Assembly: GCA_016209685.1 (NCBI GenBank) | Contig: JACQVQ010000008.1 | Span: forward strand, 1 to 64,000 | Length of the DNA: 64,000 bases | Source: Planctomycetota bacterium | Lineage (GTDB): Bacteria > Planctomycetota > Brocadiia > Brocadiales > Bathyanammoxibiaceae | Reading direction: 5' to 3' | Part shown: one piece after another, positions 51,667-61,409 of the stretch | Position numbering within the stretch: the first letter of the stretch is position 1 | Layout of the letters: the number at the start of each line of letters is the position of its first letter | Notes under the pieces: generated by a model | Database searches by the model: none | What the model saw: the letters and a program-made list of their open reading frames with translations, nothing else | What the model was told of the DNA's origin: nothing | Translations under genes and position numbers: made by a program

Positions 51667-53016
51667 TTACTTCCTCTTCCCCTTTAGCATACCTACGGGG
51701 ACGCCCTTGGGCAGGCCCATCCTGAACGGGCTGGTGGTGCTCATCTGTTTGAGCATCTTTTTCATGAAGCGGAACTGCTTGAGGAGTTGGTTCACGTCGT
51801 GGGGGGTGGTGGCACTCCCAGTGGCAATCCGCTGGCGACGGCTCCCGTCTATTATGTCAGGGTTCTTCCTCTCGGCCTTGTTCATGGACTGCATAACGGC
51901 CTCAATCTTCTTCATCTGGGCCTCTTCTACCTGCATGCCCTCCATCTTGGTGCCCATCCCTGGAATCATGCCCATGAGTTCCTGTAGTGGCCCCATCTTC
52001 TTCACCTTCTGCAGTTGGTCAAGGAAGTCCTCCAGGGTGAGGGACTCGTCCTTTATCTTCCTGGCAAAGGCCTTGGCCTCCTCCTCTTTGACGGCGGCCT
52101 GGGCCTTCTCCACGAGGGTTACCACGTCCCCCATCCCCAGTATCCTGGAGGCCATCCTGTCGGGGTAGAACTCCTCCAGCATCTCCAGCTTCTCGCCCAC
52201 CCCAACGTATCTTATTGGTTTACCCGTAACGGCCTTGACTGAGAGGGCGGCCCCCCCACGGGTATCACCGTCCAGCTTGGTAAGGATAGCCCCGTCAAAT
52301 TCCAGCTGGGCGTTAAACTCTTTGGCACTGTTCACGGCGTCCTGTCCCGTCATGGCGTCGCAGACAAACAGGATAACGTGCGGTTTAGTCCTCTCTTTTA
52401 TCTCCCGTAGCTCTGACATAAGCTCCTCATCAATATGGAGCCTCCCGGCGGTGTCCAGTACGATAGTGTTCTGTCCGTTCTTTATGGCGTGTTCAACGGC
52501 CCTTTCGCAGAGGAGTGGGGGTTGACCCCCGTTCTCTGAATAGACAGGTATGCCTAGCTGTTTACCTAGTACCTTGAGTTGCTCTACGGCGGCAGGTCTC
52601 TGGACATCGGCCGCCACCAGGAGGGGCTTACGCCCCTTAGAGAGGGCCAGTTTGGCCAGCTTGGCCGCAGTGGTGGTCTTACCGCAACCGTGAAGCCCCA
52701 CTAACATTATCACGGTGGGGTTGCCTTCCTGGAAGGTAAGGGGCTGGCCCACCGGGCCCATGAGCTTGATGAGTTCATCATAGATAATTTTTATGACCTG
52801 CTGTCCTGGGGTTACGCTCTGTAGTACCTCTTCCCCTACGGCCTTCTCCGTCACCCTCTGGATTAGGTCTTTGACTACCTTGTAGTTGACATCGGCCTCC
52901 AGTAGGGCAGTCCTTACCTCTCTAAGCCCCTCCTGGATATTCTCCCTGGAAAGCCGACCCTTTCCCCTTAGCCTGTCAAAGACAGCCTCTAGACTTTTAG
53001 TAATGGATTCAAACAT
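51667..53016 (-). CDS. ffh: Signal recognition particle protein Ffh
   Basis: A 449-residue SRP54. The N domain is followed by the GTPase with GLHGCGKTTTAAKLA (G1), DVQRPAA, DTAGRLHIDEELM (G3) and TKLDGDTRGG (G4). The Met-rich M domain (GMGTKMEGMQVEEAQMKKIEAVMQSM) binds 4.5S RNA and signal sequences. One variation is GCGK where many have GSGK. The 4.5S RNA gene is not in the window. Confidence 0.98.
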   Translation of the reverse strand: MFESITKSLEAVFDRLRGKGRLSRENIQEGLREVRTALLEADVNYKVVKDLIQRVTEKAVGEEVLQSVTPGQQVIKIIYDELIKLMGPVGQPLTFQEGNPTVIMLVGLHGCGKTTTAAKLAKLALSKGRKPLLVAADVQRPAAVEQLKVLGKQLGIPVYSENGGQPPLLCERAVEHAIKNGQNTIVLDTAGRLHIDEELMSELREIKERTKPHVILFVCDAMTGQDAVNSAKEFNAQLEFDGAILTKLDGDTRGGAALSVKAVTGKPIRYVGVGEKLEMLEEFYPDRMASRILGMGDVVTLVEKAQAAVKEEEAKAFARKIKDESLTLEDFLDQLQKVKKMGPLQELMGMIPGMGTKMEGMQVEEAQMKKIEAVMQSMNKAERKNPDIIDGSRRQRIATGSATTPHDVNQLLKQFRFMKKMLKQMSTTSPFRMGLPKGVPVGMLKGKRK

Positions 53017-53038
53017 GGATTTCTTAAATTCCTAAGGC

Positions 53039-53067
53039 ATTATACTTACTGGCCTTGGGATATGCAA
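53039..53067 (-). promoter_or_regulatory. Promoter of ffh
   Basis: On the minus strand TTGCAT (53067-53062), a 17-base spacer and TATAAT (53044-53039), 23 bases before the ATG. Confidence 0.65.
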
Positions 53068-53117
53068 GGGGGTTACCTTTAGTTAAATGGTTATACAAGC
53101 TAATACGATTTTCTTTC

Positions 53118-53146
53118 TTGACAAGTATTTGGGTAAGGAGTACAAC
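53118..53146 (+). promoter_or_regulatory. Putative promoter of the small membrane protein gene
   Basis: TTGACA (53118-53123), 17-base spacer, TACAAC (53141-53146), 127 bases before the ATG at 53274. The long leader has no recognised structure. Confidence 0.5.
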
Positions 53147-53273
53147 AAGGCCACAATAATTATAGGGGTACCTTCACAATGGCTTAGCCTCCAAAGCCCC
53201 AAACTAGCGGTCATCACAGTGTCGGTCAGCTGTCCATTACCTTCACAACTGGAGATAAAAAAGGAGGATAGAG

Positions 53274-53657
53274 ATGGCGAGCGAAGAACCAGAAAAGAAA
53301 AACAAAGATAACAATCAAGCGAAGAAGGAGAAGAAAGAGAAGAAATGTTTAACGACGGATGAGGTTATTCTTTATTCAATTATAGGTTTCACAGGCTTCT
53401 GTTTACTCGCGGGTACACTCGCATATCTTGCTCCGTACATAAAAACGAACTGGTTACAGGAGGCGACACAAAATAAGGAAGCTCCAATGTGGGCGGGGGA
53501 AGTTTTAAAGGATGGATTCTTCCTGGGTCTGGGGGCATTATTGGCCCTCTTTAGGCAACAACATGGGCTCAAGGAGTCAATTCAGGACATCCAAAGATTC
53601 GCAACAGAGCTTAGAAAGGAGACAAATGTACCAAACAAAGGCAAGGGGCCAACGTAA
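53274..53657 (+). CDS. Small membrane protein of unknown function
   Basis: A 127-residue protein. A very basic, Lys/Glu-rich cytoplasmic N-terminus (KKNKDNNQAKKEKKEKK) is followed by one transmembrane helix (about residues 32-52) and probably a second weaker one near 78-92. The helical C-terminus reads SIQDIQRFATELRKE. No family was recognised. The start has a textbook AAGGAGG Shine-Dalgarno. It is convergent with murA and codon use looks slightly AT-richer than its neighbours. Confidence 0.65.
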   Translation: MASEEPEKKNKDNNQAKKEKKEKKCLTTDEVILYSIIGFTGFCLLAGTLAYLAPYIKTNWLQEATQNKEAPMWAGEVLKDGFFLGLGALLALFRQQHGLKESIQDIQRFATELRKETNVPNKGKGPT

Positions 53658-53670
53658 GGCAATTAAGATT

Positions 53671-54978
53671 CTATGGCATTACACCCACAGGCTTTGGCAT
53701 ATGCAATAGAGGTTGGTCCACTACCCTCTTTATTTTTGCACCAAGATGGGCTAGCCTCTCCTCAAGGCGTTCGTAACCCCTGTCCAGATGTTGTAGACCC
53801 CTAACCTCTGTGGTGCCTTCGGCGGCCAGTCCGGCAATGACCAGGCTAGCGCCGGCCCTGAGGTCAGCGGCCTTGACCTCCGCCCCCGAGAGGTAGTCTA
53901 CACCCTTGACGATGATAGTGTTCCCTTCCTTTCTAATAGAGGCCCCCATGCGGTTGAGTTCGGCGACGTGGGCAATCCTCTCAGGAAAGACCTTCTCTGT
54001 GATGACGCTAGTGCCCTTGGCTATACTTAGCAGGGAGGTGAACTGCGGCTGCATGTCTGTAGGAAACCCCGGGTAGGGGAGTGCACTCGTGCAGGCGGCA
54101 GTCAGGTCTCCAGTCCCCTTTACCCTACACCCCCCGTCTTCTTCTGTTACCGTTACCCCTATTTCTCTTAATTTTTCTGTTACTGCCTCCAGGTGTTCCA
54201 TCCTGGCATTTTCTATGAGGATGTTCCCTCTGGTGATGGCACTGGCCACCATGAAGGTCCCCGCTTCTATACGGTCAGGTATTATCTCATAATCTATACC
54301 GCAGAGCCTTTCCACCCCCCCAATCGTGAGACAGCTAGTACCTATCCCGGATACCTTTGCTCCGGCGAGGTTGAGGAAGTGGGCCAGGTCTTGTATCTCT
54401 GGCTCGCAAGCGGCACTCTTTATAATTGTAGTACCTTTGGCCAGGCAGGCGGCCATCATGACGTTGGCCGTGCCCAGGACGGTGGGGCCGAATGACCCTG
54501 CCAGGTGTATTTCTGTTCCATAGAGGTCACCACCCTCAGCAATAATGTTACCCTTGTCCTGGGTTATTGTTGCCCCCAGGGCCTGGAGTCCTTTTAAGTG
54601 GAGGTCTATGGGCCTATCTCCTATGACACAACCCCCCGGTCTGGCCACCTCTGCCCTCCCCCACCTGCCCAACAGTGGGCCGAGGACACAGATGGAGGCC
54701 CTCATTTTCTCTACAAATTTGTATAGGGTTACGGTCTCCCCAGGCCTCGTTACCTCTAGTTCCATGCTTCCGTCCTTTGACCGCTCCACCGTCATCCCTA
54801 GACAGCGGAGGAGGTCCATCATAACCCGTACGTCAGCAATGTCGGGAATGCCTTTTATCCTTGAGGGGCCATGGGCAAGGATACAGGCAGCCATGATAGG
54901 CAGGGCGGCGTTCTTGGCCCCATTAACAGACACCCGTCCGTGGAGACGTCTTCCTCCCTCAATAGTAATCTTTTCCAT
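53671..54978 (-). CDS. murA: UDP-N-acetylglucosamine 1-carboxyvinyltransferase MurA
   Basis: A 435-residue MurA, first committed step of peptidoglycan synthesis. The start ITIEGGRRLHGRVSVNGAKNAALP is typical. The PEP-binding/fosfomycin-target Cys is in RPGGCVIGDRPIDLH near residue 120, and the late DLRAGASLVIAGLAAEGTTEV is conserved. Its presence shows that this lineage can make peptidoglycan. It is followed by only 14 bases to the end of the convergent small membrane protein gene. Confidence 0.97.
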   Translation of the reverse strand: MEKITIEGGRRLHGRVSVNGAKNAALPIMAACILAHGPSRIKGIPDIADVRVMMDLLRCLGMTVERSKDGSMELEVTRPGETVTLYKFVEKMRASICVLGPLLGRWGRAEVARPGGCVIGDRPIDLHLKGLQALGATITQDKGNIIAEGGDLYGTEIHLAGSFGPTVLGTANVMMAACLAKGTTIIKSAACEPEIQDLAHFLNLAGAKVSGIGTSCLTIGGVERLCGIDYEIIPDRIEAGTFMVASAITRGNILIENARMEHLEAVTEKLREIGVTVTEEDGGCRVKGTGDLTAACTSALPYPGFPTDMQPQFTSLLSIAKGTSVITEKVFPERIAHVAELNRMGASIRKEGNTIIVKGVDYLSGAEVKAADLRAGASLVIAGLAAEGTTEVRGLQHLDRGYERLEERLAHLGAKIKRVVDQPLLHMPKPVGVMP

Positions 54979-54982
54979 CTTT

Positions 54983-55918
54983 TTATCGCTCGGCCCGCCT
55001 AAGGCGGATACCGCCTCCCCTCCTGGCTACTATCACCCGCTCTATGTCTTGCAGGTCTTTTATTGCCTCCACCCCTCCTAGATTTTCTTCCTTCAGGATA
55101 AGCCCGCTAATAGGAGCGGCTTGCCCCTCCCCCAGTTCCAGCACCAACCAGCCCCCTGGCCGGAGCCAGAGAGATGCCCCCTTTATAATATCTCGGTAGC
55201 AGTCCATACCGTCCTTACCAGCAACTAGCGCCTCCGGGGACTCATGGTCCCTCACCTCCGGCTGCAACCCCTTCCACTCCCCCTCCGGGACGTAGGGGGG
55301 GTTGGAGGCAATGAAGTCCACCCTACCTTCAAGTCCCAGGCCTTGAAAGGCGGCGTAGAGGGGGCCTTTTAGGAAAGAGATTTTGTCTTCCACTAGATAC
55401 CTCTGGGCATTAAATCGGGCCAGCCTCAGTGCCTTTTTAGAGGTATCAGAGGCATATACCTCTGCATGGGGGAGGTTGACGGCAAGGGAGACGGCTATGT
55501 TGCCGCTCCCTGCGCCGATGTCCATGATAATTGTAGATTGGGTGAGTTCTGCCCTCTGTAGTACCGCTTCCACCACCAGTTCCGTCTCAGGTCTGGGGAT
55601 GAACACCCCTTCCTCCGTCAGGAAGTCCATGGACATGAATTCTACATGCCCAATAATGTACTGGAGGGGTACCCTGGCGGCCCTCTTTTTGACTAGACGA
55701 CGGAAGGTTCTATGGGAGGCGGTGTCTATGGGTTCATTGAGTCTGGCGTAGAGTTGGTGTCTTGGCAGGCTTAGGACTTCTGAGAGGAGCACCTCGGCGT
55801 CTAAGCGGGGGGAATCTACCCCTGCCTTCTCCAGGAGTTGAGTGGCCTCTAGCAATGCCTCCTGGAGGCTCTTAGACCCTTTCTGAGGGCTCAGCGGGGT
55901 ACTACGATGAGGCATCAA
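54983..55918 (-). CDS. prmC: Release factor glutamine methyltransferase PrmC
   Basis: A 311-residue PrmC that methylates the GGQ glutamine of release factors. An N-terminal helical domain is followed by the SAM domain with DIGAGSGNIAVSLA and the NPPY catalytic motif (ASNPPYVPEGEW near residue 205). It lies directly downstream of prfA, its substrate's gene, 18 bases apart. The last residues (GGGIRLRRAER) are encoded by a CCGCCTAAGGCGG palindrome. Confidence 0.96.
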   Translation of the reverse strand: MMPHRSTPLSPQKGSKSLQEALLEATQLLEKAGVDSPRLDAEVLLSEVLSLPRHQLYARLNEPIDTASHRTFRRLVKKRAARVPLQYIIGHVEFMSMDFLTEEGVFIPRPETELVVEAVLQRAELTQSTIIMDIGAGSGNIAVSLAVNLPHAEVYASDTSKKALRLARFNAQRYLVEDKISFLKGPLYAAFQGLGLEGRVDFIASNPPYVPEGEWKGLQPEVRDHESPEALVAGKDGMDCYRDIIKGASLWLRPGGWLVLELGEGQAAPISGLILKEENLGGVEAIKDLQDIERVIVARRGGGIRLRRAER

Positions 55919-55936
55919 TAGTGAATGGTATTCATA

Positions 55937-57025
55937 TCAATGGGTCGCCACCAGTTGTCTTAATTGTTCCTCCCTGCTGTATGCCTGGAGTTGTTCCAGC
56001 ATCTCGTCTATGTGGCCCAACATGAACCTCTCCAGGTCATAGAGGGAGAAGTTTATCCTATGGTCAGTAACACGGTTCTGTGGGAAATTATAGGTGCGGA
56101 TCTTTTCGCTACGGTCTCCGGTGCCAATCTGTCCCTTGCGGGTCTTATCCCTCTTCTGCCTCTCTTGCTCCTCGTAGAACTCGTGGAGGCGGCTCTTGAG
56201 GATACGTTCGGCCTTGGACCTGTTTTTGTGCTGGGACTTCTCGTCCTGGCATCTTACGATTATCCCGGTGGGGATGTGGGTCATACGGACGGCGGAGCTG
56301 GTCTTGTTGACCTTTTGCCCCCCTGGCCCGGAGGCCCTCATGGTCTCAACCTTTAAATCCTTTGGGTCTATATTGATTTCTACGTCTTCTACCTCTGGCA
56401 AGACGGCTACGGTAGCGGCTGAGGTGTGTATCCTCCCCTGGGTCTCCGTAGCAGGTATCCTTTGCACCCTGTGGGTGCCGCTTTCGTGGCGTAGTTTCTG
56501 ATAGGCGCCCTCTCCCTCCACGGAGAAGATGACCTCTTTAAACCCGCCTATTTCCGTAGGGCTGCTATCAAAGACTTCTACCTTCCAGTCCTGTCTTTCT
56601 GCGTACTTTACGTACATACGGAACAGGTCTGCGGCGAACAGTGCCGCCTCCTCTCCCCCCGTTCCCGCCCTTATCTCCATGATGACACCCCCCTGTGCTC
56701 CTCCCTCCCGGGAGAGGAGTTGGTTGGTGATGTCTTCCATGAGTTCTTTCTCTTTTGCCTCTAGCCCCTGGAGTTCCTCCCGGGCCAGGTGCTGGAATTC
56801 CTTGTCTTCCCCACCTGAGACAATCCTCTCTGCCTCTTCCTTTTGCTGGAGGAGTTGGGTGAACTGGAGGTAACGTTGGACTATCCTGGAGAGACTACCC
56901 CTCTCCTTCATATAGGTGCCGTACTGGGCAGGATTGGCTAACGTGGCAGGGTCGGCTATCAGCCTCTCCAGCGCCATATACCTCTCGTTCAACGCCTTCA
57001 GTTTTTGTAACAGATTGTCCTTCAT
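55937..57025 (-). CDS. prfA: Peptide chain release factor 1
   Basis: A 362-residue RF1. It has the GGQ motif ([12 protein letters not shown]) near residue 235 and a PxT-type anticodon region ([11 protein letters not shown] preceding, [10 protein letters not shown] following). It recognises UAA and UAG. That UAG is a very frequent stop here is notable, since palindromes supply many TAG codons. It overlaps rpmE by 4 bases. Confidence 0.97.
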   Translation of the reverse strand: MKDNLLQKLKALNERYMALERLIADPATLANPAQYGTYMKERGSLSRIVQRYLQFTQLLQQKEEAERIVSGGEDKEFQHLAREELQGLEAKEKELMEDITNQLLSREGGAQGGVIMEIRAGTGGEEAALFAADLFRMYVKYAERQDWKVEVFDSSPTEIGGFKEVIFSVEGEGAYQKLRHESGTHRVQRIPATETQGRIHTSAATVAVLPEVEDVEINIDPKDLKVETMRASGPGGQKVNKTSSAVRMTHIPTGIIVRCQDEKSQHKNRSKAERILKSRLHEFYEEQERQKRDKTRKGQIGTGDRSEKIRTYNFPQNRVTDHRINFSLYDLERFMLGHIDEMLEQLQAYSREEQLRQLVATH

Positions 57026-57303
57026 TTTTTCTCTTCGGGGGGCAGGGTCCCTCCTGATGGTCCGCCTGGGGCGACTACCGCCTCTTCTTTTTCTACGGCC
57101 TTAGCACTCTTTCTGTACCTGCGGCGGAACCTCTCCACCTTGCCGGTGGTGTCTATCAGTCTCTGTCTACCCGTATAAAACGGGTGGCACTTGGAACATA
57201 TCTCAACCACTATCTTGGGCTTGGTGGAGCGGGTCTTAAAGGTCTCACCGCAACCGCACGTCACCGTCGCCTCTACGTATTCAGGATGTATGTCTTTTTT
57301 CAT
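57022..57303 (-). CDS. rpmE: 50S ribosomal protein L31, zinc-binding form
   Basis: A 93-residue L31 (bL31). It starts [22 protein letters not shown] and has the CX1C...CX2C zinc site (Cys16, Cys18, then CSKC), followed by [10 protein letters not shown] 25-residue charged C-terminal extension ([19 protein letters not shown]) is longer than usual. It is the first gene of rpmE-prfA-prmC. Confidence 0.97.
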   Translation of the reverse strand: MKKDIHPEYVEATVTCGCGETFKTRSTKPKIVVEICSKCHPFYTGRQRLIDTTGKVERFRRRYRKSAKAVEKEEAVVAPGGPSGGTLPPEEKK

Positions 57304-57344
57304 CTTCTCACCTCAAAAACTGATTTTAACAAATTAACCCTCCT

Positions 57345-57452
57345 GTGGCAATATAGAAAATACCAGGGACTAAGTAGCAGGAACTATGCACTATGCACTA
57401 GGAACTAAGGAAACCCTTTTAGTGCCTAGTGCTTAGTGCCTAGTCCCTAGTG
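57345..57452. repeat. GACTAAGTAGCAGGAACTA mosaic repeat
   Basis: GACTAAGTAG, ACTATGCACTA and the inverse TAGTGCTTAGTGCC form a long imperfect hairpin between rpmE and resB. A short related unit lies at 33166-33215. Confidence 0.7.
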
Positions 57453-57454
57453 TT

Positions 57455-58924
57455 TTAGTGTCCGGTAAGGGCCTGGCCTAACTTTTCCATCATCCCGGCC
57501 TCGCCCCCCCAAATTCCTGCCCTCTGTAGTTGTACATAGACTCGGCTACCCTCAGACGGTCCGCCTGAGGCGGATGCCACCTTCTCTACTACGTAACTGG
57601 CCCTCAGCCACCGACCCCAGGCCCTGAAGAGCATCCCGAAGAAGAGTACGGGGGCCGCTATCCAGAGGAGGGCTACCCCTGGGTCATGACGATAGCTCAG
57701 GACAGTCCCAGCCTGGATATTTCCAACCCCCACCCGCACCCCTTTAACCTCCTTTGTCTCCCCCTCGTAAATCTTAAATATCTCTCCGCCTGAGGCGGAC
57801 TGCCCTTCCCCAGGGGTATAGGTCAGCTTCACAAAGGGACGGACGGTGCAGGGACTTCCATCTTTTAAGAGTAACGTGCCTGAGATTACCTGCATGGTGC
57901 TGAATTCCCCCTCCAGTCCTGGTAGCTTATACGTACCCTTGTCATCGGGTTCTACCTTTACCCCATTGGCAGAGAGGTCAAAGCGGTAGTCGTAGGCACT
58001 CTGGTAGAAGGTGAGTCCCCTGTAGCGTAAGGGTTCGTTGACCTTAACGGTGACTTCCTTTTCAGGCCGCCTGGCATCGTATACCACTATGCGGCTGGCA
58101 TACTCTACGGCGTAGAGGGCATCCTCCTTAGAAGAGACTACCAGCCCCCCTTGCTTCAGGGTCTCCTTGAGCCGTGGGCCGAAACCCTTTGCGGGGAAGC
58201 CCTCTATGCTGGGCTTCTGGGTGTATTTAATAGAAAATTTCTCAAGACCCAGTTTGAACTTCTTCTCAGGGGGCACCTCCAGATGCTTTTCACCCCCGAT
58301 ATATTTGTTCCACCTTATATCCTTTGAGATGGTGGCAACGTCTACGGGCTCTCCCGGATAGATAGTCAGGTTAGACTCAAAGGCAAAGAGGAAGGTTATC
58401 AGGGCCCCAATTACCGTGAGCATAACGGAGATGTGATAGGAGAGGGAGAGCCATACATAGTGGATAAAGCCTTGTTCAAGGACTCCCCCTGAGTGGACTT
58501 CTCCCATGAGGTGGGCAGGCTTCCTGAGGAATAGCCTCTTCCTGAAGAATCCCTCAACCCGCCTTGTGGCCTCTTCAGGGCCGCAGGGCAACTTAAACCC
58601 CACCGTGGCCTTATGTGCAGAGAGGGTAGAGACGGAGAGCATCGCCGGCTTCCTTATCTTGAGCATCCACGTGAGTCGCTTATAGGTGCAGAGGCAGAGG
58701 TTAAGTAAGAAGAGCCCCGACACCCCCAGGAACCAGGGGCCTGAATAGACGTTAAGGAGGTCCATTCCTTTTATAATCCTTAGGGCCAGCCCCGTTACCT
58801 TAATCTGCCCGTAGTCCCCACCGTAAGGCAGGATGTTCCCCACCAGATAAAATAAGAGGAGGATGCCAAAGAGCACTATAGACGTCTTGGTGGAGCTGAA
58901 TATGTCGTAAAGGGCGGAGAGCAT
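57455..58924 (-). CDS. resB: Cytochrome c biogenesis protein ResB (System II)
   Basis: About 489 residues. Three N-terminal transmembrane helices (SIVLFGILLLFYLVGNILPYGG first) precede a large periplasmic domain and a C-terminal helix (LLWIAAPVLFFGMLFRAW). ResB family sequence such as LRYRGLTFYQSAYDYRF is present. With CcsA it exports haem and attaches it to CXXCH motifs. Two CCGCCTGAGGCGG palindromes lie in frame (near 57560 and 57786; ASASGG, QSASGGE). I start at the ATG at 58924; an open frame to 59128 overlaps ccsA and includes heptamer-repeat sequence. Confidence 0.9.
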   Translation of the reverse strand: MLSALYDIFSSTKTSIVLFGILLLFYLVGNILPYGGDYGQIKVTGLALRIIKGMDLLNVYSGPWFLGVSGLFLLNLCLCTYKRLTWMLKIRKPAMLSVSTLSAHKATVGFKLPCGPEEATRRVEGFFRKRLFLRKPAHLMGEVHSGGVLEQGFIHYVWLSLSYHISVMLTVIGALITFLFAFESNLTIYPGEPVDVATISKDIRWNKYIGGEKHLEVPPEKKFKLGLEKFSIKYTQKPSIEGFPAKGFGPRLKETLKQGGLVVSSKEDALYAVEYASRIVVYDARRPEKEVTVKVNEPLRYRGLTFYQSAYDYRFDLSANGVKVEPDDKGTYKLPGLEGEFSTMQVISGTLLLKDGSPCTVRPFVKLTYTPGEGQSASGGEIFKIYEGETKEVKGVRVGVGNIQAGTVLSYRHDPGVALLWIAAPVLFFGMLFRAWGRWLRASYVVEKVASASGGPSEGSRVYVQLQRAGIWGGEAGMMEKLGQALTGH

Positions 58925-58930
58925 ATTTTT

Positions 58931-59008
58931 AGGGGTTAGGGAGTAGGGGGTAGGGGGTAGAGGGAAAAGATTGCTAATCCCTACTCCCCACTCCCTACCC
59001 CCTGTTTC
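58931..59008. repeat. Heptamer mosaic hairpin between ccsA and resB
   Basis: GTTAGGGAGTAGGGGGTAG and its inverse CTACTCCCCACTCCCTACC around GAAAAGATTGC. Built from the same AGTAGGG units as the plsY array. Confidence 0.75.
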
Positions 59009-59931
59009 TAATAGGCATGCATGCTGTAGAGGCCAAAGAGCTTGGTAAGGAAGCCACTGCCCATAAACGTAACGAGCATGCAGGAGAATCCCAGCAGGCA
59101 GAAGACTGAGCCCCATACTGGCCTCCACTGAGGTACAGACATGGTGTGGAGGTACATGGCAAAGGTCGTCCAGGTTATGAGGGATAGTATCTCAAAGGGG
59201 TCCCATGACCAGTACCTTCCCCAGGCCGCATCTGCCCAGGCAGCACCTGAAATCATGCCAAAGGTTAGAAGCGGGAACCCCATTAGTATCAGCAGGTAAG
59301 ACAGCCTGTGGAAGGTCTCTACCTCCAGGGAGGGCAGACCGTAGTCCTCCCAGGTCCTCCTGGTAACTCCCAGGGCCTTTATTATGACGTAAGACAACTC
59401 CACAGAGCATCCCACTACGAATACGGCGTAGGCACCAAAGGCTATCAGTACGTGCCAGAAATACCAGGGGCTTTGCAGGGCAGGGGCCAGGGGTGTAACC
59501 ACCGGGCTATACTTGTTTATGGCTATGAATAAGGCGGCTATGGAGAGCATGGTGACAAAGATTCCTGGGGTAGTGAGTTCTGCCCACCGCCTCCTTATAA
59601 AGAGATAAGTGGCGGTATTGCACCAGGCAAACCAGGAGAGGCACTCGTATTTATTTTGTACGGGTGGCTGTCCCTCCTCAATGCCTCTGAGTATAATGAG
59701 CAGGGTGTGGGCAAGTACGGCCAGGAGGAGGGTTTGGGTGGCCACCCTGCCCACCGCAAAACTCCTCAGCGGTGGCAGGGCTACTCTGGATAGCACCGCA
59801 GGCAGGATGGAGCTTATCCAGAACTGGAGGAGATGGAGCACACAGCTCAGGATATAGAGTCCCACCACGGCAAAAAATAGCCTCATCTCCAGGGTAAGTA
59901 ACGTACTCTCCCTAAAGAACGTCTCTTGCAT
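59008..59931 (-). CDS. ccsA: Cytochrome c biogenesis protein CcsA/ResC (System II)
   Basis: A 307-residue polytopic protein with about eight transmembrane helices. The haem-handling tryptophan-rich signature (AAWADAAWGRYWSWDPFE) is near residue 235 and conserved His residues lie in neighbouring helices (SPWYFWHVLIAFGAYA; METFHRLSYLLI-like). It works with ResB to assemble c-type cytochromes. It is upstream of resB in one unit. Confidence 0.93.
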   Translation of the reverse strand: MQETFFRESTLLTLEMRLFFAVVGLYILSCVLHLLQFWISSILPAVLSRVALPPLRSFAVGRVATQTLLLAVLAHTLLIILRGIEEGQPPVQNKYECLSWFAWCNTATYLFIRRRWAELTTPGIFVTMLSIAALFIAINKYSPVVTPLAPALQSPWYFWHVLIAFGAYAVFVVGCSVELSYVIIKALGVTRRTWEDYGLPSLEVETFHRLSYLLILMGFPLLTFGMISGAAWADAAWGRYWSWDPFEILSLITWTTFAMYLHTMSVPQWRPVWGSVFCLLGFSCMLVTFMGSGFLTKLFGLYSMHAY

Positions 59932-60060
59932 GTCTAAGTCCTTGTCTTAAAGGGGTCTTATCTCTAACTAAAACAGTATTTTACCAATAAAAGTTTGGGA
60001 ATTCAACGGTAAATTCTCTTGCTCAAAGAAGCAGGACACACCCCCAGCCCCTATGGTTCG

Positions 60061-60090
60061 TTGACAAGGTGTTTCTGTGGTTGTTATAAT
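60061..60090 (+). promoter_or_regulatory. Sigma-70 promoter for the CNNM genes
   Basis: TTGACA (60061-60066), an 18-base spacer and a perfect TATAAT (60085-60090), 35 bases upstream of the first CNNM gene. Confidence 0.75.
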
Positions 60091-60125
60091 ACCCCTGCAG
60101 GGACCAGGGGCTCCTGCCTACACTT

Positions 60126-61379
60126 ATGACAATGGATTGGTTCTGGTTCTTCCTCCTAATGGGTTCTTTACTCTGCCTCTCGGCCCTGTTTTCAGGCTCA
60201 GAGACTGTCCTGTTCTCCCTTTCCAGGGAAGACGTTAAGAGGCTAGAGGCCGAAGGCACTCGTACGGGGAGGCTCATAGCAGGACTGGTCAGTTCCCCCA
60301 AGAAACTCCTTATTACACTACTCTTTGGTAACAATGTAGTTAATGTGGCCTTTTTCAGCCTCTCGTACGGCCTGTCTCAATGGGCCCTCCAGCACGAGAC
60401 CCATGGGGCCTTCTGGGCTACCGTCAGTGGGTTGGCAAGTCTCCTTATCGTTATCACCTTTGGGGAGGTAATTCCTAAAAGTATCGCAGTAAAGATACCC
60501 GAACACCTGGCCCATTACATAGCCTTCCCTATTTATGTAACAGATAAGGTCCTCTTGCCTTTCAGGGTACCCCTGGGGTGGATAGTGGATGGTGTGGGTT
60601 GGATACTGGGTTGGCGCCCCAGGCACGAACCTTATGTGACCATGGAGGAACTAAAGGTTATGCTCTCCTTGAGTGAGAAGCACGGGGCCGTGGAACCCAA
60701 GGCGAGGAGCATGATACATGCAGTGCTGGACTTTGGCAGGATGCGGGTAAGGGATTTGATGGTGCCCAGGGTGGATATGGTGGTCTTTGATATCTCCAGT
60801 CCTGCAGGGGAATTTGCTCAGTTGGCCAGGAGGGGCATCTACAAGAAGATGCCCGTCTTTGAGGGCACCAGCGATAATATACTCGGGGTGGTTTATGCCA
60901 AAGACGTGTTCCTCAACCCAGGTGCCAGACTAAGGGATATGGTGAAGCCCGTCCTTTTTGTCCCTGAGTCAAAGAATATAGAGAGCCTCCTCAGAGAATT
61001 CCGCAGGGAGCACCAGCAGATGGCCATTGTGGTAGACGAGTATGGCGGCACGGCAGGGCTTATTACCCTGGAGGACATCCTGGAAGAGGTAGTGGGAGAC
61101 ATCCAGGATGAGACGGAACTCCCAGAAGAACCCATAAGGAGGTTAGGAGACAATCGTTACGTAGTTCACGGCAGTCTCAGCCTCAGGGACTGGTCTGAGA
61201 CCTTCGGGGTAGAGTTGGAATCCAGTGAGGCTGACACCCTGGGGGGTTTTGTGGTCTCTCTCCTGGGCCGTATCCCGCAGAAGGAGGACAGTGTTAGTTA
61301 CCAGAACATCGTCTTCACGGTGGATGAGATTAAGAGGCGACGTATCACCAGACTTCTCATAGAATTCAGAGAGGAGTAG
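60126..61379 (+). CDS. CNNM/CorC family membrane protein with CBS pair
   Basis: A 417-residue protein. A DUF21 (CNNM) membrane domain (residues 1-190; [41 protein letters not shown]) is followed by two CBS domains ([41 protein letters not shown]). A C-terminal CorC_HlyC domain ends it ([12 protein letters not shown]...[16 protein letters not shown]). Such proteins transport or sense Mg/Co; 'haemolysin' is a legacy name. It is the first gene of a tandem pair of paralogues with a strong promoter. Confidence 0.92.
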   Translation: MTMDWFWFFLLMGSLLCLSALFSGSETVLFSLSREDVKRLEAEGTRTGRLIAGLVSSPKKLLITLLFGNNVVNVAFFSLSYGLSQWALQHETHGAFWATVSGLASLLIVITFGEVIPKSIAVKIPEHLAHYIAFPIYVTDKVLLPFRVPLGWIVDGVGWILGWRPRHEPYVTMEELKVMLSLSEKHGAVEPKARSMIHAVLDFGRMRVRDLMVPRVDMVVFDISSPAGEFAQLARRGIYKKMPVFEGTSDNILGVVYAKDVFLNPGARLRDMVKPVLFVPESKNIESLLREFRREHQQMAIVVDEYGGTAGLITLEDILEEVVGDIQDETELPEEPIRRLGDNRYVVHGSLSLRDWSETFGVELESSEADTLGGFVVSLLGRIPQKEDSVSYQNIVFTVDEIKRRRITRLLIEFREE

Positions 61380-61404
61380 GGGCGACCCGGCGGGTCGCCC
61401 CTAC
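61376..61404. repeat. GTAGGGGCGACCC palindrome between CNNM genes
   Basis: GTAGGGGCGACCCGG/CCGGGTCGCC-type 29-base palindrome. It supplies the TAG stop (61377-61379) of the first CNNM gene, and the next start follows 6 bases later. Confidence 0.9.
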
Positions 61405-61409
61405 AGACC

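Noticed and set aside
53087-53311. A 74-codon plus-strand frame before the small membrane protein
   Set aside because: It overlaps the better-supported gene at 53274, which has an ideal Shine-Dalgarno, and covers the promoter region.
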